64,000 nt of DNA. Origin: Phoenix dactylifera (Eukaryota > Streptophyta > Magnoliopsida > Arecales > Arecaceae). This document shows positions 20,345 to 31,927 of the stretch, piece after piece. The stretch spans positions 20,778,956 to 20,842,955 of the forward strand of contig NC_052402.1 in NCBI RefSeq assembly GCF_009389715.1. The letters are read 5' to 3'. How positions within the stretch are numbered: position 1 is the stretch's first letter; every line of letters starts with the position of its first letter. A program made the translations under genes and the position numbers. Under the pieces are notes generated by a model. The model had not been told where the DNA came from, did no database searches, and worked only from the letters and a program-made list of their open reading frames with translations.

Positions 20345-20806
20345 CTTGGTTAACCTAATCCTCTTCCAAAGAGGATTAGGTGCCTCTCTCATGGTTTAAT
20401 CCCAATCCAACTAGGATTAGCCAATTGGGTTCAATCTATGCTAGTCCTAATCCAATTAGGACTTGAATGAACCATGACTCAATTGAACTCTTCAATCCTA
20501 ATCCAATTAGGAGTCATGTTGATTCATTAGATTAATAATTAATTTAGACTTAAGGAATCCTAATCCAATTAGGATGTATTTAATTTTAGTCCTAATCCAA
20601 TTAGGACTCTATTTGAATCCGAAGTCCTAATCCAATTAGGATTTCTAGGAATCCTACTCCAAGTAGGAATCCAATTTTAATTCAAAATTCCTAATCTCAT
20701 TAGGATTGTAGGAATCCTATTCCAAGTAGGAATCCCAGTCCTACTCCAACTAGGATTTCCAGTCCTAATCCAATTAGGACTCTAGGAATCCTACCCGAAG
20801 TAGGAC
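20345..20806. repeat. Array of about 13 short palindromes in the C1 LTR
   Basis: The motif TCCTAATCCAATTAGGA and variants (TCCTACTCCAAGTAGGA, TCCTAATCTCATTAGGA) recur about every 20-40 bp. Each is an inverted repeat of seven bases around a 2-3 base centre. The series starts with a longer hairpin whose arms are CCTAATCCTCTT and AGAGGATTAGG. The other LTR has the same array at about 28,177-28,637. Confidence 0.85.
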
Positions 20807-21977
20807 TCTTGTTTCAAGTCCAATTAATTAATTCCCTTTGTTCCTTTCTTCAACTTCTTATCAATCAAGTTGATTACTTGTGATTCCTAATCACGATTTC
20901 AACCATCGGATCGGTCAATACTTCTAGTGTGTGTGACCCCATAGGTTCTATTCTGACTGGTAGTGAGAAATATTGTGATCTCTATCTCAATATCATTGAA
21001 AACTCCTTTCAATGGGTTGGAACGATTCCAACTCAACTCATTAGGGTTTATCGATCATCAAGATAATCCCTATGAGTCCCACCATCCACCAGTGACACCT
21101 AGCAGCATGTAGTGGCTACCCAGCAGAATGGAATGATGAACCTCTAGGTGCAGTTAACATGTGATACAGTCCTACTATCGTGGATCCCTACAGGACGGAG
21201 GTCATGGACAACTCGTCAAACCCCATCGTCTGTCATATGTCAAGATTTATTCGACTCGAGTTCGATAGTGGAAAACTCTTTCTCCACTTTATATTACTGC
21301 CCTGGCCAAGGTCTTAGAACTCAGTCTAACAAATCACATAGGATCACTCCTCTTCTATCAAGGTCGATAGATTCCTTATAGGTGCATACCCTACTCCTAC
21401 AGTGAACCTACTGCAGCCAATCTACACTGCATGGACCCATATGGCTAGAGACCATGTATGTGTGCAGTCAAACTACAATAACCTCACTGTGAGTAGCCGA
21501 AGCACCGCAGGTCAAAGGACCAGTCACACTACTGCAACATCAAGCAAGTCACTGACGAGTGGATAGACATCCAAGTGACTTCTTGTCTTGGTCACGCTCA
21601 GTACCCTTGTTCTCTAACAAGCACCTACACTATCACTTCAGTGTCCCTACACTGTGGACTCAAGTCTCGTCCATCCAGAAGAAAAGTGATCTGTGCACTG
21701 ATCGGATCGATCACCGTCCTCGTGATGATCCATTGATCAGGAGCATTTAGAAATTAATCACCAATGATACATGGCTCAAATTCTCAACTCTTGAGAATAT
21801 GTATCATCATCTTATTAATTCCTTGGACGATTCATAGACACATAAATAATATGAATGAAAAGATGCCTTTTATTTATTCAATAATAAACAGTCAAGTACA
21901 AAATTATGTCTCTAGAATCAACAATGTGTCAGCCAAATTGGCTTCTAGGGCATACATCTAACAATCTCCCACTTGCA

Positions 21978-23546
21978 CTAAAGCCAATTGGTCATATATC
22001 TTAGGCCCATCTTCTCAAGGTGGGCTTCAGTCTTTTGCTGACTCAGCTGCTTAGTGAACGGGTCTGCCACGTTATCCGCGGAGTCTACTCTCTGCACCTC
22101 TACATCATAGTCGCGTATGAAATGGAAGCGCCGCTCTATGTGCTTGGACTTCTGATGAGACCATGGCTCCATAGCTAGTGCTATGGTGCCAATGTTATCG
22201 CAGTAAAGTGTTATGGCATCTGATGACATTACACCTAACTCTGCAATTAACTTTTAATCAGAAGGTTTCTACTGCACCCTTAGATACGGCTTAACATTCA
22301 GCTTCTAAGGTAGAATCTATAATGATCGGTTGTTTGGAACTCTTCCAATTTACTGAATCACAATTGCAGATATTCTGATGTAGACTTTCTATCATCAATA
22401 TGTGTGCATCCTTCTACATTCAACTCTGATCTTCTCCCAAAGACCAAGAACATGTCCTTAGTTCTTCTCAAGTACTTAAGACTGTTCTTCACAGCTATCC
22501 AGTGCTTCTTGCCTGGATCCAACTGATATGTGCTTGTGACACTCACAGCAAGAGCTATATCAGGTCGTGTACACAGCATGGCATACATGAGGCTTCCTAT
22601 TGCCGATGCATAGGGAATCTTGCTCATGCGTTGAATCTCTTCAGATGTGTTGGGGCACATCTTCTTGGAGAGATGAATTCCATGCCTTAGGGGTAAGAGA
22701 CCCCTCTTGGAGTTTTCCATGCTGAACCTCTTCAGCACCTCCTCTATGTACATCTTCTGTGAAAGGCCAAGCATCCTTTTAGATCTATCTCTATAGACCT
22801 TTATTCCCAAAATATAGGATGCTTCCCCAAGGTCTTTCATGGAGAATTCTTTTTGACAACCAGACCTTGACCGAGGTTAGCATGGGAATATCATTCCCAA
22901 TCAGGAGAATGTCATCTACGTACAGTACGAGAAAAACGACAGCACTCCCACTAACCTTTTTGAAAGCACACGGTTCCTCTTCGTTTTTGATGAAATCAAA
23001 CATTTTGATTGCGTCATCGAAACGAGTGTTCCAACTCCGAGATGCTTGCTTTAGTCCATAGATGGACCTTTGCAGCTTGCAGACCTTGTGATCTCCATCA
23101 CTGGAAGTGAAACCCAAAGGCTGTTCCATATAGATGTCTTCATTAAGATATCCATTCAGGAAAGCAGTTTTCACATCCATCTGCCAGATTTCATAATCAT
23201 GAAATGCTGCAATGGCAAGCAGTGTTCGGATGGATTTCAGCATGGCTACAGGTGAAAAGGTCTCCTGATAGTCAATGCCTTCGCGTTGACTATACCCTTT
23301 CGCCACCAGCCTTGCCTTAAAGGTCTCTACCTTTCCATCCGAACCTATTTTCCTTTTGTAGATCCATTTACATCCAATAGGTACAATACCTTCTGGTGGA
23401 TCTACTAAGGTCCAGACTTGGTTGGAATGCATGGAGTCTAACTCTGACTTCATAGCTTCCAGCCATTTCTCGGAATCGATATCAGATATCGCCTCGTTGT
23501 AGGTTTTGGGATCCTGTATGTGATCCCTATCTTCCACTAGGAACAT
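21978..23546 (-). pseudogene. C1 pol, reverse transcriptase and RNase H part, broken
   Basis: In frame with the upstream gag-integrase frame but cut from it by one TAA stop at 23,547-23,549. RT motifs include KWIYKRKIG, FKARLVAKGYSQ, KTAFLNG and catalytic YVDDILLIGND. Near 22,850 the frame shifts at an A run: KVWLSK ends one frame and KDLGEASYILGIKVY continues in another. The RNase H part (22,000-22,420) has several further stops and small losses; the end is readable as DAITLYCDN, SHQKSKHIERRFH and DNVADPFTKQLS. It cannot make an active enzyme as it stands. Confidence 0.93.
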
Positions 23547-25904
23547 TTACTCGGTATCCTCTTCTAGTATACCTAAGTATCTATCGGGAGGATGGGAGGC
23601 CCTACTAGATCTACGAGGTGGTTGAGGGACATCGTGTACTGGCTCTTTATGAATGGGTTCAATAGGATCCATGACTCGTTGCTTTTCAGAGACTTTCTCT
23701 TCAAGCTCAATTTTCCTCCCACTGCCTCTATCAAGGATAAACTGATTTTCCAAGAAGATGGCATGACGGCTCACAAACACATTGTGATCCTCTGAGACGT
23801 AAAAATTGTATCCTAATGACTCTTTAGGATATCCTATAAAACGAGCACTTATGGTCCTAGCCTCTAACTTGTCCGCCTGTAGTCTCTTGACGTGGGCCGG
23901 ACATTCCCAAATCTTGAGATGACCCAGACTTGGTTTCTTACCATGCCATATCTCATACGGTGTGGTAGGAACAGATTTAGAGGGAACTCTATTCAATAAA
24001 TAAATTGCTGTGAGTAAGGCATCTCCCCAAAGGAATATAGGTAAATCAGTGAAGCTCATCATGGACCTGACCATGTCCAACAGGGTCCGATTCCTCCTCT
24101 CTGACACCCCGTTGAGTTGAGGTGTACCCGGAGGTGTCCATTGTGAGACTATGCCGTTTTCTTTGAGATAGTCCCGGAATTCTCCACTAAGGTATTCTCC
24201 TCCTCGATCTGATCGAAGAGCCTTAAGAGGTTTTTCAGTTTGTTTTTCTACTTCATTCTTGAACTCTTTGAACTTTTCAAAAGACTCAGACTTGTGTCTC
24301 ATAAGATACACATACCCATACCGCGAATAATCATCGGTAAAGGTAATGAAGTAAGAATAACGTCCCCTGGCTAGCACATCGAATGGGCCACATACATCTG
24401 TATGTACTAGGGTAAGTATTTCAGTGGTCCTCTCCCCATGTCCTACAAAGGGCAGTCTAGCCATTTTTCCTTGAAGACAGGACTCGCAAACTGGATATGA
24501 CTCAGAAGTCAATGAGCCTAAAAGCCCATCTTCATCCATTTTGTTCATTCTGTCCTCTCCAATATGGCCAAGCCTGAGGTGCCACAAATATCTTTGGTTT
24601 ATCTCATCTCTAGATCTTTTGGATCCTTTGGCACTCACTTCTTGCTCGGTAATATTCACAGATACATCCATATGTAAATGATAGAGACTGTCGATCATGA
24701 AACCACGTGCGACTATTTTATTTCTTAAATAAATAGAACAGCAGTCTTTGTTAAATGTAAAAATATGACCTTCCTGTGCTAGAAATGAAACAGAAATCAA
24801 ATTTCTGCTAGCAACAGGTACATAATAGCAGTCTCTAAGTATTAAACTAAATCCAGACGGTAGTCGCAGATGGTAGGTGCCCACAGCCACAGCAGCAACT
24901 TTTGCCCCGTTGCCAACCCGAAGGGTTACCGCACCTTCCGCCAGCCTTCTACTTTCCTTTAGACCCTGCATGGTAGTGCACAAATAAGCACTAGAACCAG
25001 AATCTATAACCCAACTAGAAGTAGAAGAAACCGTTAGATTAGTTTCAATTATGAGCAAGTCTATACCTTCTGAAGGTGTGTCACCTTTCTTGTTCTTCAG
25101 GCTTTCGAGGTATGAAGGACAGTTCCTTTTCCAGTGGCCTTCGACATTGCAGTGGAAACATTTTTCTTTGTCGTTAGCCTTTTTCTTTTGAACTTCCTTC
25201 TTTGGCTTCTTGTCTTTCTTCTGCTTCTTAGCAGGCTTCTTTTTCTTCCAAGTAGACTTTCTCTTGGAACTAGAAGTCAACTCAGCAGCAAGGACATTGC
25301 CCCTTGAACCTTTCAAGGCTCCCTCAGCAGTTACCAACATGTTTATGAGTTCAGTCTTAGTGCATTCAATCTTATTCATGTGGTAGTTTACTATAAACTG
25401 ACCAAATGAATCAGGAAGTGACTGTTGGATCAAATCCACTTGTAATTCCTTGTGCATGTCCATACCGAGCTTCTCAAGCTCCTCTAGGTCCTTGATCATG
25501 GTCAGACCGTGATCATGGACAGACTGCCCCTCGCGCATCTTCATTTTGAAAAGCCTCTTGGACACTTCAAAACGAGCTGTGCGACTCTGCTCACCATACA
25601 ACTCTTGCAGGTGTGCTAGTATGTCCCTAGCAGTCTTCATATTTTCATGCTGGCATTGGAGTTCATTTGACATGGATGCCATCATATAGCATTTTACTCT
25701 AATGTCATCATCCAACCACTTTTTATGCATCTCACGCTGAACATCAGTAGGACGTGTTGGTAGTGTGGGGATATCTGAATCGAGTATGTAGCCTATTTTC
25801 TCACAGTCCAAAACAATTTTGAGGTTTCTAAGCCAGTCTTTGTAATTGGTTCCGGTCAGTCGGTTGGTCTCAAGAATACGGGTCAAAGGGTTTGAAGCCG
25901 ACAT
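23547..25904 (-). CDS. C1 gag-protease-integrase open frame (785 aa)
   Basis: ATG at 25,904. Residues 1-200 are the UBN2-type Copia Gag. A lysine-rich linker follows, then a CCHC zinc knuckle (C249, C252, H257, C262). The protease active site is DSG (301-303). The integrase zinc-binding module has H442, H447, C473 and C476. The integrase core triad is D503, D566 and E602, with 35 residues between the last two, as usual in retroelements. The frame is open throughout and ends at a TAA one codon before the RT part resumes in the same frame. Gag and integrase could therefore be made while RT and RNase H cannot. It packages and inserts retroelement DNA. Confidence 0.93.
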   Translation of the reverse strand: MSASNPLTRILETNRLTGTNYKDWLRNLKIVLDCEKIGYILDSDIPTLPTRPTDVQREMHKKWLDDDIRVKCYMMASMSNELQCQHENMKTARDILAHLQELYGEQSRTARFEVSKRLFKMKMREGQSVHDHGLTMIKDLEELEKLGMDMHKELQVDLIQQSLPDSFGQFIVNYHMNKIECTKTELINMLVTAEGALKGSRGNVLAAELTSSSKRKSTWKKKKPAKKQKKDKKPKKEVQKKKANDKEKCFHCNVEGHWKRNCPSYLESLKNKKGDTPSEGIDLLIIETNLTVSSTSSWVIDSGSSAYLCTTMQGLKESRRLAEGAVTLRVGNGAKVAAVAVGTYHLRLPSGFSLILRDCYYVPVASRNLISVSFLAQEGHIFTFNKDCCSIYLRNKIVARGFMIDSLYHLHMDVSVNITEQEVSAKGSKRSRDEINQRYLWHLRLGHIGEDRMNKMDEDGLLGSLTSESYPVCESCLQGKMARLPFVGHGERTTEILTLVHTDVCGPFDVLARGRYSYFITFTDDYSRYGYVYLMRHKSESFEKFKEFKNEVEKQTEKPLKALRSDRGGEYLSGEFRDYLKENGIVSQWTPPGTPQLNGVSERRNRTLLDMVRSMMSFTDLPIFLWGDALLTAIYLLNRVPSKSVPTTPYEIWHGKKPSLGHLKIWECPAHVKRLQADKLEARTISARFIGYPKESLGYNFYVSEDHNVFVSRHAIFLENQFILDRGSGRKIELEEKVSEKQRVMDPIEPIHKEPVHDVPQPPRRSSRASHPPDRYLGILEEDTE

Positions 25905-27444
25905 TGTATCTGCAGAGAGTAAAGATTCTAGTTAGACTTTTGTACTTGATCCTAATCTGTTCTAAGGTCTTTTAGGACAAATGTAACTCCCACTATTTTC
26001 TCGAATCCCTCACACTCCCCTGGTAGGAAAACGGAAATCCTACGCGACTAGGGTTTCTAGTGGGTACTGCGGTCCCACCAATTTACATGCCACCTCACCT
26101 AACAGTTATTGGTGACACATAGATGGATGAGTGTACAACTCTTGTACAATGCTTCTCAAGCATGTTGCAGTGTAACTTGGTCTCTAAGCCATGAAGACCT
26201 CACCTAACAGTTATTGGTCCCATTTCTTAGTTAAGTCAGACCCACCGTATAACCGTAGGAATAAAGTCGTCATTGGGTCCTCACCTAATAGTTATTGGTG
26301 CCCAACCCCACCTTTACCCTACAACATCTCATGTCTATAGAGAGGTCCAGCCCCCCGATGCAACTTGACCACTGTGTCCGGCCGAGACAAATCAACATCA
26401 GAAAAGCCTTAGCAGCTCTACTACAGTGGAAGACCTATTGACTTAATATTGGTTAATCAGGTCTTAGTGTTTGCAACTTGAGCCCTTCATAAGAGGTAAT
26501 CGAACAATTGGCCAGGTAAGCAGGTGGGAGGCTCCCCTTACTCAGAGAGTAAGGTCCTAATTAAGTAACCACCTTTCATGCTTTCCTAGACACCAATTAG
26601 ATCAATTAATCTAATATGACTTGCTCATGTCGGTTCACTCTCGACTTGATTGAGGAGGTTTTGATTTAGGTCTCAATTGGGTTTGCTACATCACATGTAA
26701 ACCTATCTACCCGACTCGCATTCACATCTCATGCAAACGGTACATCACAGGCAGTTATAATCGCAGCATCAAATAAAGTTAAACTTTAAATAGGTGATGA
26801 TCATGGATTCTAATTAGGTCGTATTACAAGCACATGCACATCAATCGATCAAGTGGTCTTCAACTCTTGAATTGGTTCTAAGCCTCCTTGATTCGATCCT
26901 TGATTAACTCTTGATCCCATCGCCATCAACCGCTTAGATCACCTTTCATCTCATGCCTTTGCTTCAACTTGATCGTTGATGTACATCACATCACAGAAAT
27001 ACAACCAGATGTAAAATAAAAATAAAAATAAATTACATCTCCTTTTAGGAGGCACGCAGGCCTCTCAAAACATCAAATAAGATGCATGCAAGCATCTGAA
27101 AAATTACATGACATCGCAGATCACATCGCAGGTCATTATATTTGATACCAAAAGGGTTTGAATCCTATGATCATCACCGTATGCAACAATTATAATTTTC
27201 AGATCTGAAAACTAACTGATTGTATCATGACATAGGTCGCTGATCATGCTAATCATGATTCTAAACTTTATAATCCCATTAACAATGCATTTAGAATCAT
27301 CTTTTTATCACATAAAAATCAGCATGCAAAAATCAGCACCCCTGAAAAATCTGCATGCAGAATTTTTCAGCATGCATGATCATTCAATTTTCAGATCTAA
27401 TATGCCTTTAGATATTTAATTCTTACCTTAATCTACGAAGCCTA
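25905..27444 (-). other. C1 untranslated leader between primer site and gag
   Basis: About 1.5 kb without a coding frame, unusually long. It holds three copies of CTCACCTAACAGTTATTGGT (near 26,093, 26,199 and 26,279, the last with one change), spaced about 80-106 bp. This is where packaging and dimerisation signals would lie; that role is inference. Confidence 0.7.
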
Positions 27445-28176
27445 GGCTCTGATACCACTGTTGGGAACCCGCCCATGCCGCTGATATTTCAAAAATTAAA
27501 TCAGATGGCAGCGGAAGAGGCATGTGCGGGATCGACGTTCATCGCATGAACGTTGTTTCGAGACCTTTCGTAATTAGGTAAGAATTAAGAGTTTTAAAAC
27601 TATTAGGAAGATCAGATCTTCACCTTGCGCGGGTAGATGATCACCACAAATCTGAATTCGTGGTTTTGGAAGAGGGTTCGCTTGAAGCCGTTCAAACGTC
27701 CGGCCTCTACGGGTATCCACACGAAGCAGGATCCGATCCAAGCTCTCTATCTCACCGGGGTGCTAGCTCCCTTGCAGAGATAGCTTTGATGGCTGATGTC
27801 CTCCCTCTCAATCAACTCTTGATTGTGCTTGGAAGGAGGAAGAAGAAGGATGAAGAAGAGGAAGAAGATGAGCCCCTACGCAGCCTTCTGCTGTTCCTTG
27901 CGTTGGATGAAGGAAGGGAAGGGAAAGGAAGCCGCCAACTCTTGGCTTTTCTTCTCCCTTTGCTTGCGGCTGAGCCAAGAGGAGGAGAGGGGGCTTCCAC
28001 GGCTTGAAGAGGAGGAAAAAGATTCAACCTTGAGGGGGGCCGGCCCTAGTCCTCCTTTTAAAGTGAGTGGAGCTCCTAACAATTAGGAGCTCCATGATAA
28101 CTTACCAAAGAAGGGGCGCCGGCCCTAGCTCTTCATGTCGCCCTAGCCAAGTGGAGAGGGGCTGATGTCCCTCTTA

Positions 28177-28637
28177 CTTGGTTAACCTAATCCTCTTCCA
28201 AAGAGGATTAGGTGCCTCTCTCATGGTTTAATCCCAATCCAATTAGGATTAGCCAATTGGGTTCAATCTATGCTAGTCCTAATCCAATTAGGACTTGAAT
28301 GAACCATGACTCAATTGAACTCTTCAATCCTAATCCAATTAGGAGTCATGTTGATTCATTAGATTAATAATTAATTTAGACTTAAGGAATCCTAATCCAA
28401 TTAGGATGTATTTAATTTTAGTCCTAATCCAATTAGGACTCTATTTGAATCCGAAGTCCTAATCCAATTAGGATTTCTAGGAATCCTACTCCAAGTAGGA
28501 ATCCAATTTTAATTCAAAATTCCTAATCTCATTAGGATTGTAGGAATCCTATTCCAAGTAGGAATCCCAGTCCTACTCCAACTAGGATTTTCAGTCCTAA
28601 TCCAATTAGGACTCTAGGAATCCTACCCGAAGTAGGA
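28177..28637. repeat. Palindrome array, second C1 LTR
   Basis: Same array as at 20,345-20,806, with one or two base changes. It begins with the CCTAATCCTCTT hairpin and ends near CCTACCCGAAGTAGGA. Confidence 0.85.
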
Positions 28638-29924
28638 CTCTTGTTTCAAGTCCAATTAATTAATTCCCTTTGTTCCTTTCTTCAACTTCTTATCAATCAA
28701 GTTGATTACTTGTGATTCCTAATCACGATTTCAACCATCGGATCGGTCAATACTTCTAGTGTGTGTGACCCCATAGGTTCTATTCTGACTGGTAGTGAGA
28801 TATATTGTGATCTCTATCTCAATATCATTGAAAACTCCTTTCAATGGGTTGGAACGATTCCAACTCAACTCATTAGGGTTTATCGATCATCAAGATAATC
28901 CCTATGTGTCCCACCATCCACCAGTGACACCTAGTAGCATGTAGTGGCTACCCAGCAGAATGGAATGATGAACCTCTAGGTGCAGTTAACATGTGATACA
29001 GTCCTACTATCGTGGATCCCTACAGGACGGAGGTCATGGACAACTCGTCAAACCCCATCGTCTGTCATATGTCAAGATTTATTCGACTCGAGTTCGATAG
29101 TGGAAAACTCTTTCTCCACTTTATATTACTGCCCTGGCCAAGGTCTTAGAACTCAGTCTAACAAATCACATAGGATCACTCCTCTTCTATCAAGGTCGAT
29201 AGATTCCTTATAGGTGCATACCCTACTCCTACAGTGAACCTACTGCAGCCAATCTACACTGCATGGACCCATATGGCTAGAGACCATGTATGTGTGCAGT
29301 CAAACTACAATAACCTCACTGTGAGTAGCCGAAGCACCGCAGGTCAAAGGACCAGTCACACTACTGCAACATCAAGCAAGTCACTGACGAGTGGATAGAC
29401 ATCCAAGTGACTTCTTGTCTTGGTCACGCTCAGTACCCTTGTTCTCTAACAAGCACCTGCACTATCACTTCAGTGTCCCTACACTGTGGACTCAAGTCTC
29501 GTCCATCCAGAAGGAAAGTGATCTGTGCACTGATCGGATCGATCACCGTCCTCGTGATGATCCATTGATCAGGAGCATTTAGAAATTAATCACCAATGAT
29601 ACATGGCTCAAATTCTCAACTCTTGAGAATATGTATCATCATCTTATTAATTCCTTGGACGATTCATAGACACATAAATAATATGAATGAAAAGATGCCT
29701 TTTATTTATTCAATAATAAACAGTCAAGTACAAAATTATGTCCCTAGAATCAACAATGTGTCAGCCAAATTGGCTTCTAGGGCATACATCTAACATGAAG
29801 AGCTAACTGAAGTCGGCATCCATTGCCGACTTCAGTTACTTTGGGCCCAGTAACAGGCCCAAATTCAGATCTTTACACTCTAACCAACTAGAAAAAAATT
29901 TCGTCCTCGAAATTAAAACATACC

Positions 29925-30070
29925 TCAATCCGAGAACAAGACAGGAAACTTCTCTCTCATCTCCTCCTCCAGCTCCCAAGTAGCTTCTCTCTTACTGTGA
30001 TTGCTCCACTGCACCTTTACATAAGGAATCGTGCGCCTCCTCAAAACTTGGTCCTTCCTATTTACCACAC
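29925..30070 (-). pseudogene. Chromodomain remnant in the G2 internal region
   Basis: The minus strand reads DQVLRRRTIPYVKVQWSNH, then KREATWELEEEMREKFP, close to the chromodomain end of the Gypsy fragment at 13,860-13,950. It lies right beside the 3' LTR, where a Gypsy polyprotein ends. The rest of the polyprotein is absent, and upstream (plus-strand right) the sequence turns non-coding. Confidence 0.85.
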
Positions 30071-31605
30071 GTAGTAAGTTCTTTTGATCTCCTTCAAAAG
30101 AATTCCAAACTCCCAACCTTGGATTAAAATGCCATAATTATATCCCAAAAAAATTAATTTCTCTTGATTCTACATAGAGATCATAATTGGCTTAATAGAA
30201 ATAGGAGAAATCTTTAGTATCAAATCCTCTTAATATTCTATAATCATTTTTTTTTTCTTTTCTTTCTCCCACATCATTCCAACAAATAAGAGATCCATGT
30301 TAAAACATTCCAAGTCTAAGACCTACCAAGGAATCATCAATCGTAAATGCTAAATTTAACATGCCCAAGATTCTTCCAAAAGTTGTCAACAATAGAAGAT
30401 CCACTGGTGAAAATTACATAGCTACCTTTAGATCATCCATAGAATCAACAACATTCTCCTGAAACTAACTCAAGTATTTCATCATAATGCCTTTTAGATC
30501 AAATATTAATGATCTTAACCAGTTTCAAAATAAGTCAAACCACCAGACTTCCGCTGCACACTCTGATTTAATTCATTTAATTCTCTAAAGTCACAAATGA
30601 TTTCTGACTAAAGTATCACTTTGCATTAAGACTAAAAAACTCCAAATTTCAAATTTCCAAGTAGAACTAGAGCAAAACCTCTAGATCTTTTTGTCCTCAA
30701 TTTATATAGAGTATACTTACCATAACTAACCCCCAATCCTTTTGTCAAGTTTAAGGTCACTACGTGATCTCCACAACCTTCTTAGAATCCAAAAATATCT
30801 AGGTTTAATTTAAAGGGGTAATTCTTGTATTCCTTTAGCAATTTAATCAGAAAATCTATATTGATTTTCCTTCCAACAGAATTTACTTCAAATTCAATGG
30901 GTTAGAACTGTTGAGCCAATATCACTATGAGTAGGAATTAACCCTATCAACCTCCAAATTCTTTTTCACCAAAATTCTTAATGTCTATGATCAATGCTAC
31001 ACATAATAACTCACATAAGCATCTCAAAATCAAAATTTCTACTCAATTTTGTATTTTACAATGACAAAAATTTCTAGTTAGATCATAAACCGAGACTTGA
31101 GTTCAAATTAACACATCCAATAGTCTCCAACAATTATAAGAAAAATTCAGTAGCCCAATCTGAATATACAAATTCAAGTAATTAGAATTCTCCACCAATT
31201 TGCTTACTAGCCCTAAAAATTTAACCCACCAATAGAAATACATCTATTTAAAATATCCAAACATGTCAATACCAAATATAATTTCATATACAGATTTAAC
31301 CTCGAAGAACAATTTGCTTTAATATTATGAAAAATCGTTCTTAGCTCACTCCAATGCTATAATAGATCCATGCACAAACTCTACTCTAATAATTACCAAC
31401 AAAACCAAAAGTACTATTACATCTGCACCCATATCATGTTTGAACTTTCAGATCACTTACACAACATCTAAACATGATATAACTAATATGCCAAGGCTAA
31501 CCTTCCTATACATGCCTTAGGTCTACCCTCTCTTATCATGATCAAAGACAATTTATACTTTCCTTCCACACTCATCGAAAACCAAATCCGATGCATACAT
31601 TTTAT
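30071..31605 (-). other. Non-coding internal region of G2
   Basis: About 1.5 kb of AT-rich sequence with no frame over 60 codons on the element's sense strand. It is closely similar (about 90 percent or more by eye in sampled stretches) to 54,900-56,518 in Gypsy element G3. Shared landmarks are CACGTAGTAAGTTCTTTTGA (CATACG in the other copy), AATTCCAAACTCCCAACCTT and CACTACGTGATCTCCACAAC. This is a conserved non-coding body, as in LARD-type elements. Confidence 0.8.
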
Positions 31606-31927
31606 CACAATGCCCAGTGATCTCACACCTTAAGCACTGAATTTAATTACCATGTCCCAAATGATCATAACCTTAAGCTATGATATATTTCTGTCACGAT
31701 CCCTAGTGATCTTAAACATATGCTCAGATTCCAACTGGTCACATTTTCCAATAAGCTTAAACCTCAAACTTTAATGCCACTAAGGCCACAGTCCCTAGTG
31801 GTCTTAAACCTTAGATTATTATATCATTCTTGTTACAATCTCAAGTGATTATAAACCAAATCTCTGATAGTTTTTCTATCATAATTCTCCACTGATACTC
31901 ACCTGAACATAAACCCTAGGATACCTT
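31606..31927 (-). repeat. Degenerate tandem repeat of 45-47 bp next to the G2 primer site, about 7 units
   Basis: Units start at about 31,606, 31,651, 31,695, 31,740, 31,787, 31,834 and 31,881. Each opens with a CACxATxCC-like block, followed by AGTGATCTTAAACC or a variant. Spacing is regular although sequence is diverged. The series ends just before the primer site. The same series is in G3 at 56,519-56,833. Confidence 0.75.

Larger units (their letters stand above)
19628..29795 (-). mobile_element. Copia element C1, full length, young LTRs but defective pol
   Basis: LTRs at 19,628-21,963 (2,336 bp) and 27,459-29,795 (2,337 bp) start TGTTGGGAACCCGCC and end ATCTAACA. Target duplication TGAAG at 19,623-19,627 and 29,796-29,800. 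Primer site (complement of GCTCTGATACCA) at 27,446-27,457; purine tract next to 21,964. It is inserted in the 3' LTR of G2. By eye the LTRs differ at about a dozen positions (near 0.5 percent). The polyprotein order is gag, protease, integrase, RT, RNase H, which is Copia order; sequence style suggests the Tork/Angela group, not certain. Confidence 0.97.

Noticed and set aside
20345-20806. CRISPR-like series of short palindromic repeats
   Set aside because: Spacers are short and irregular, repeats are variable, and the array is inside a plant Copia LTR with an identical partner array.
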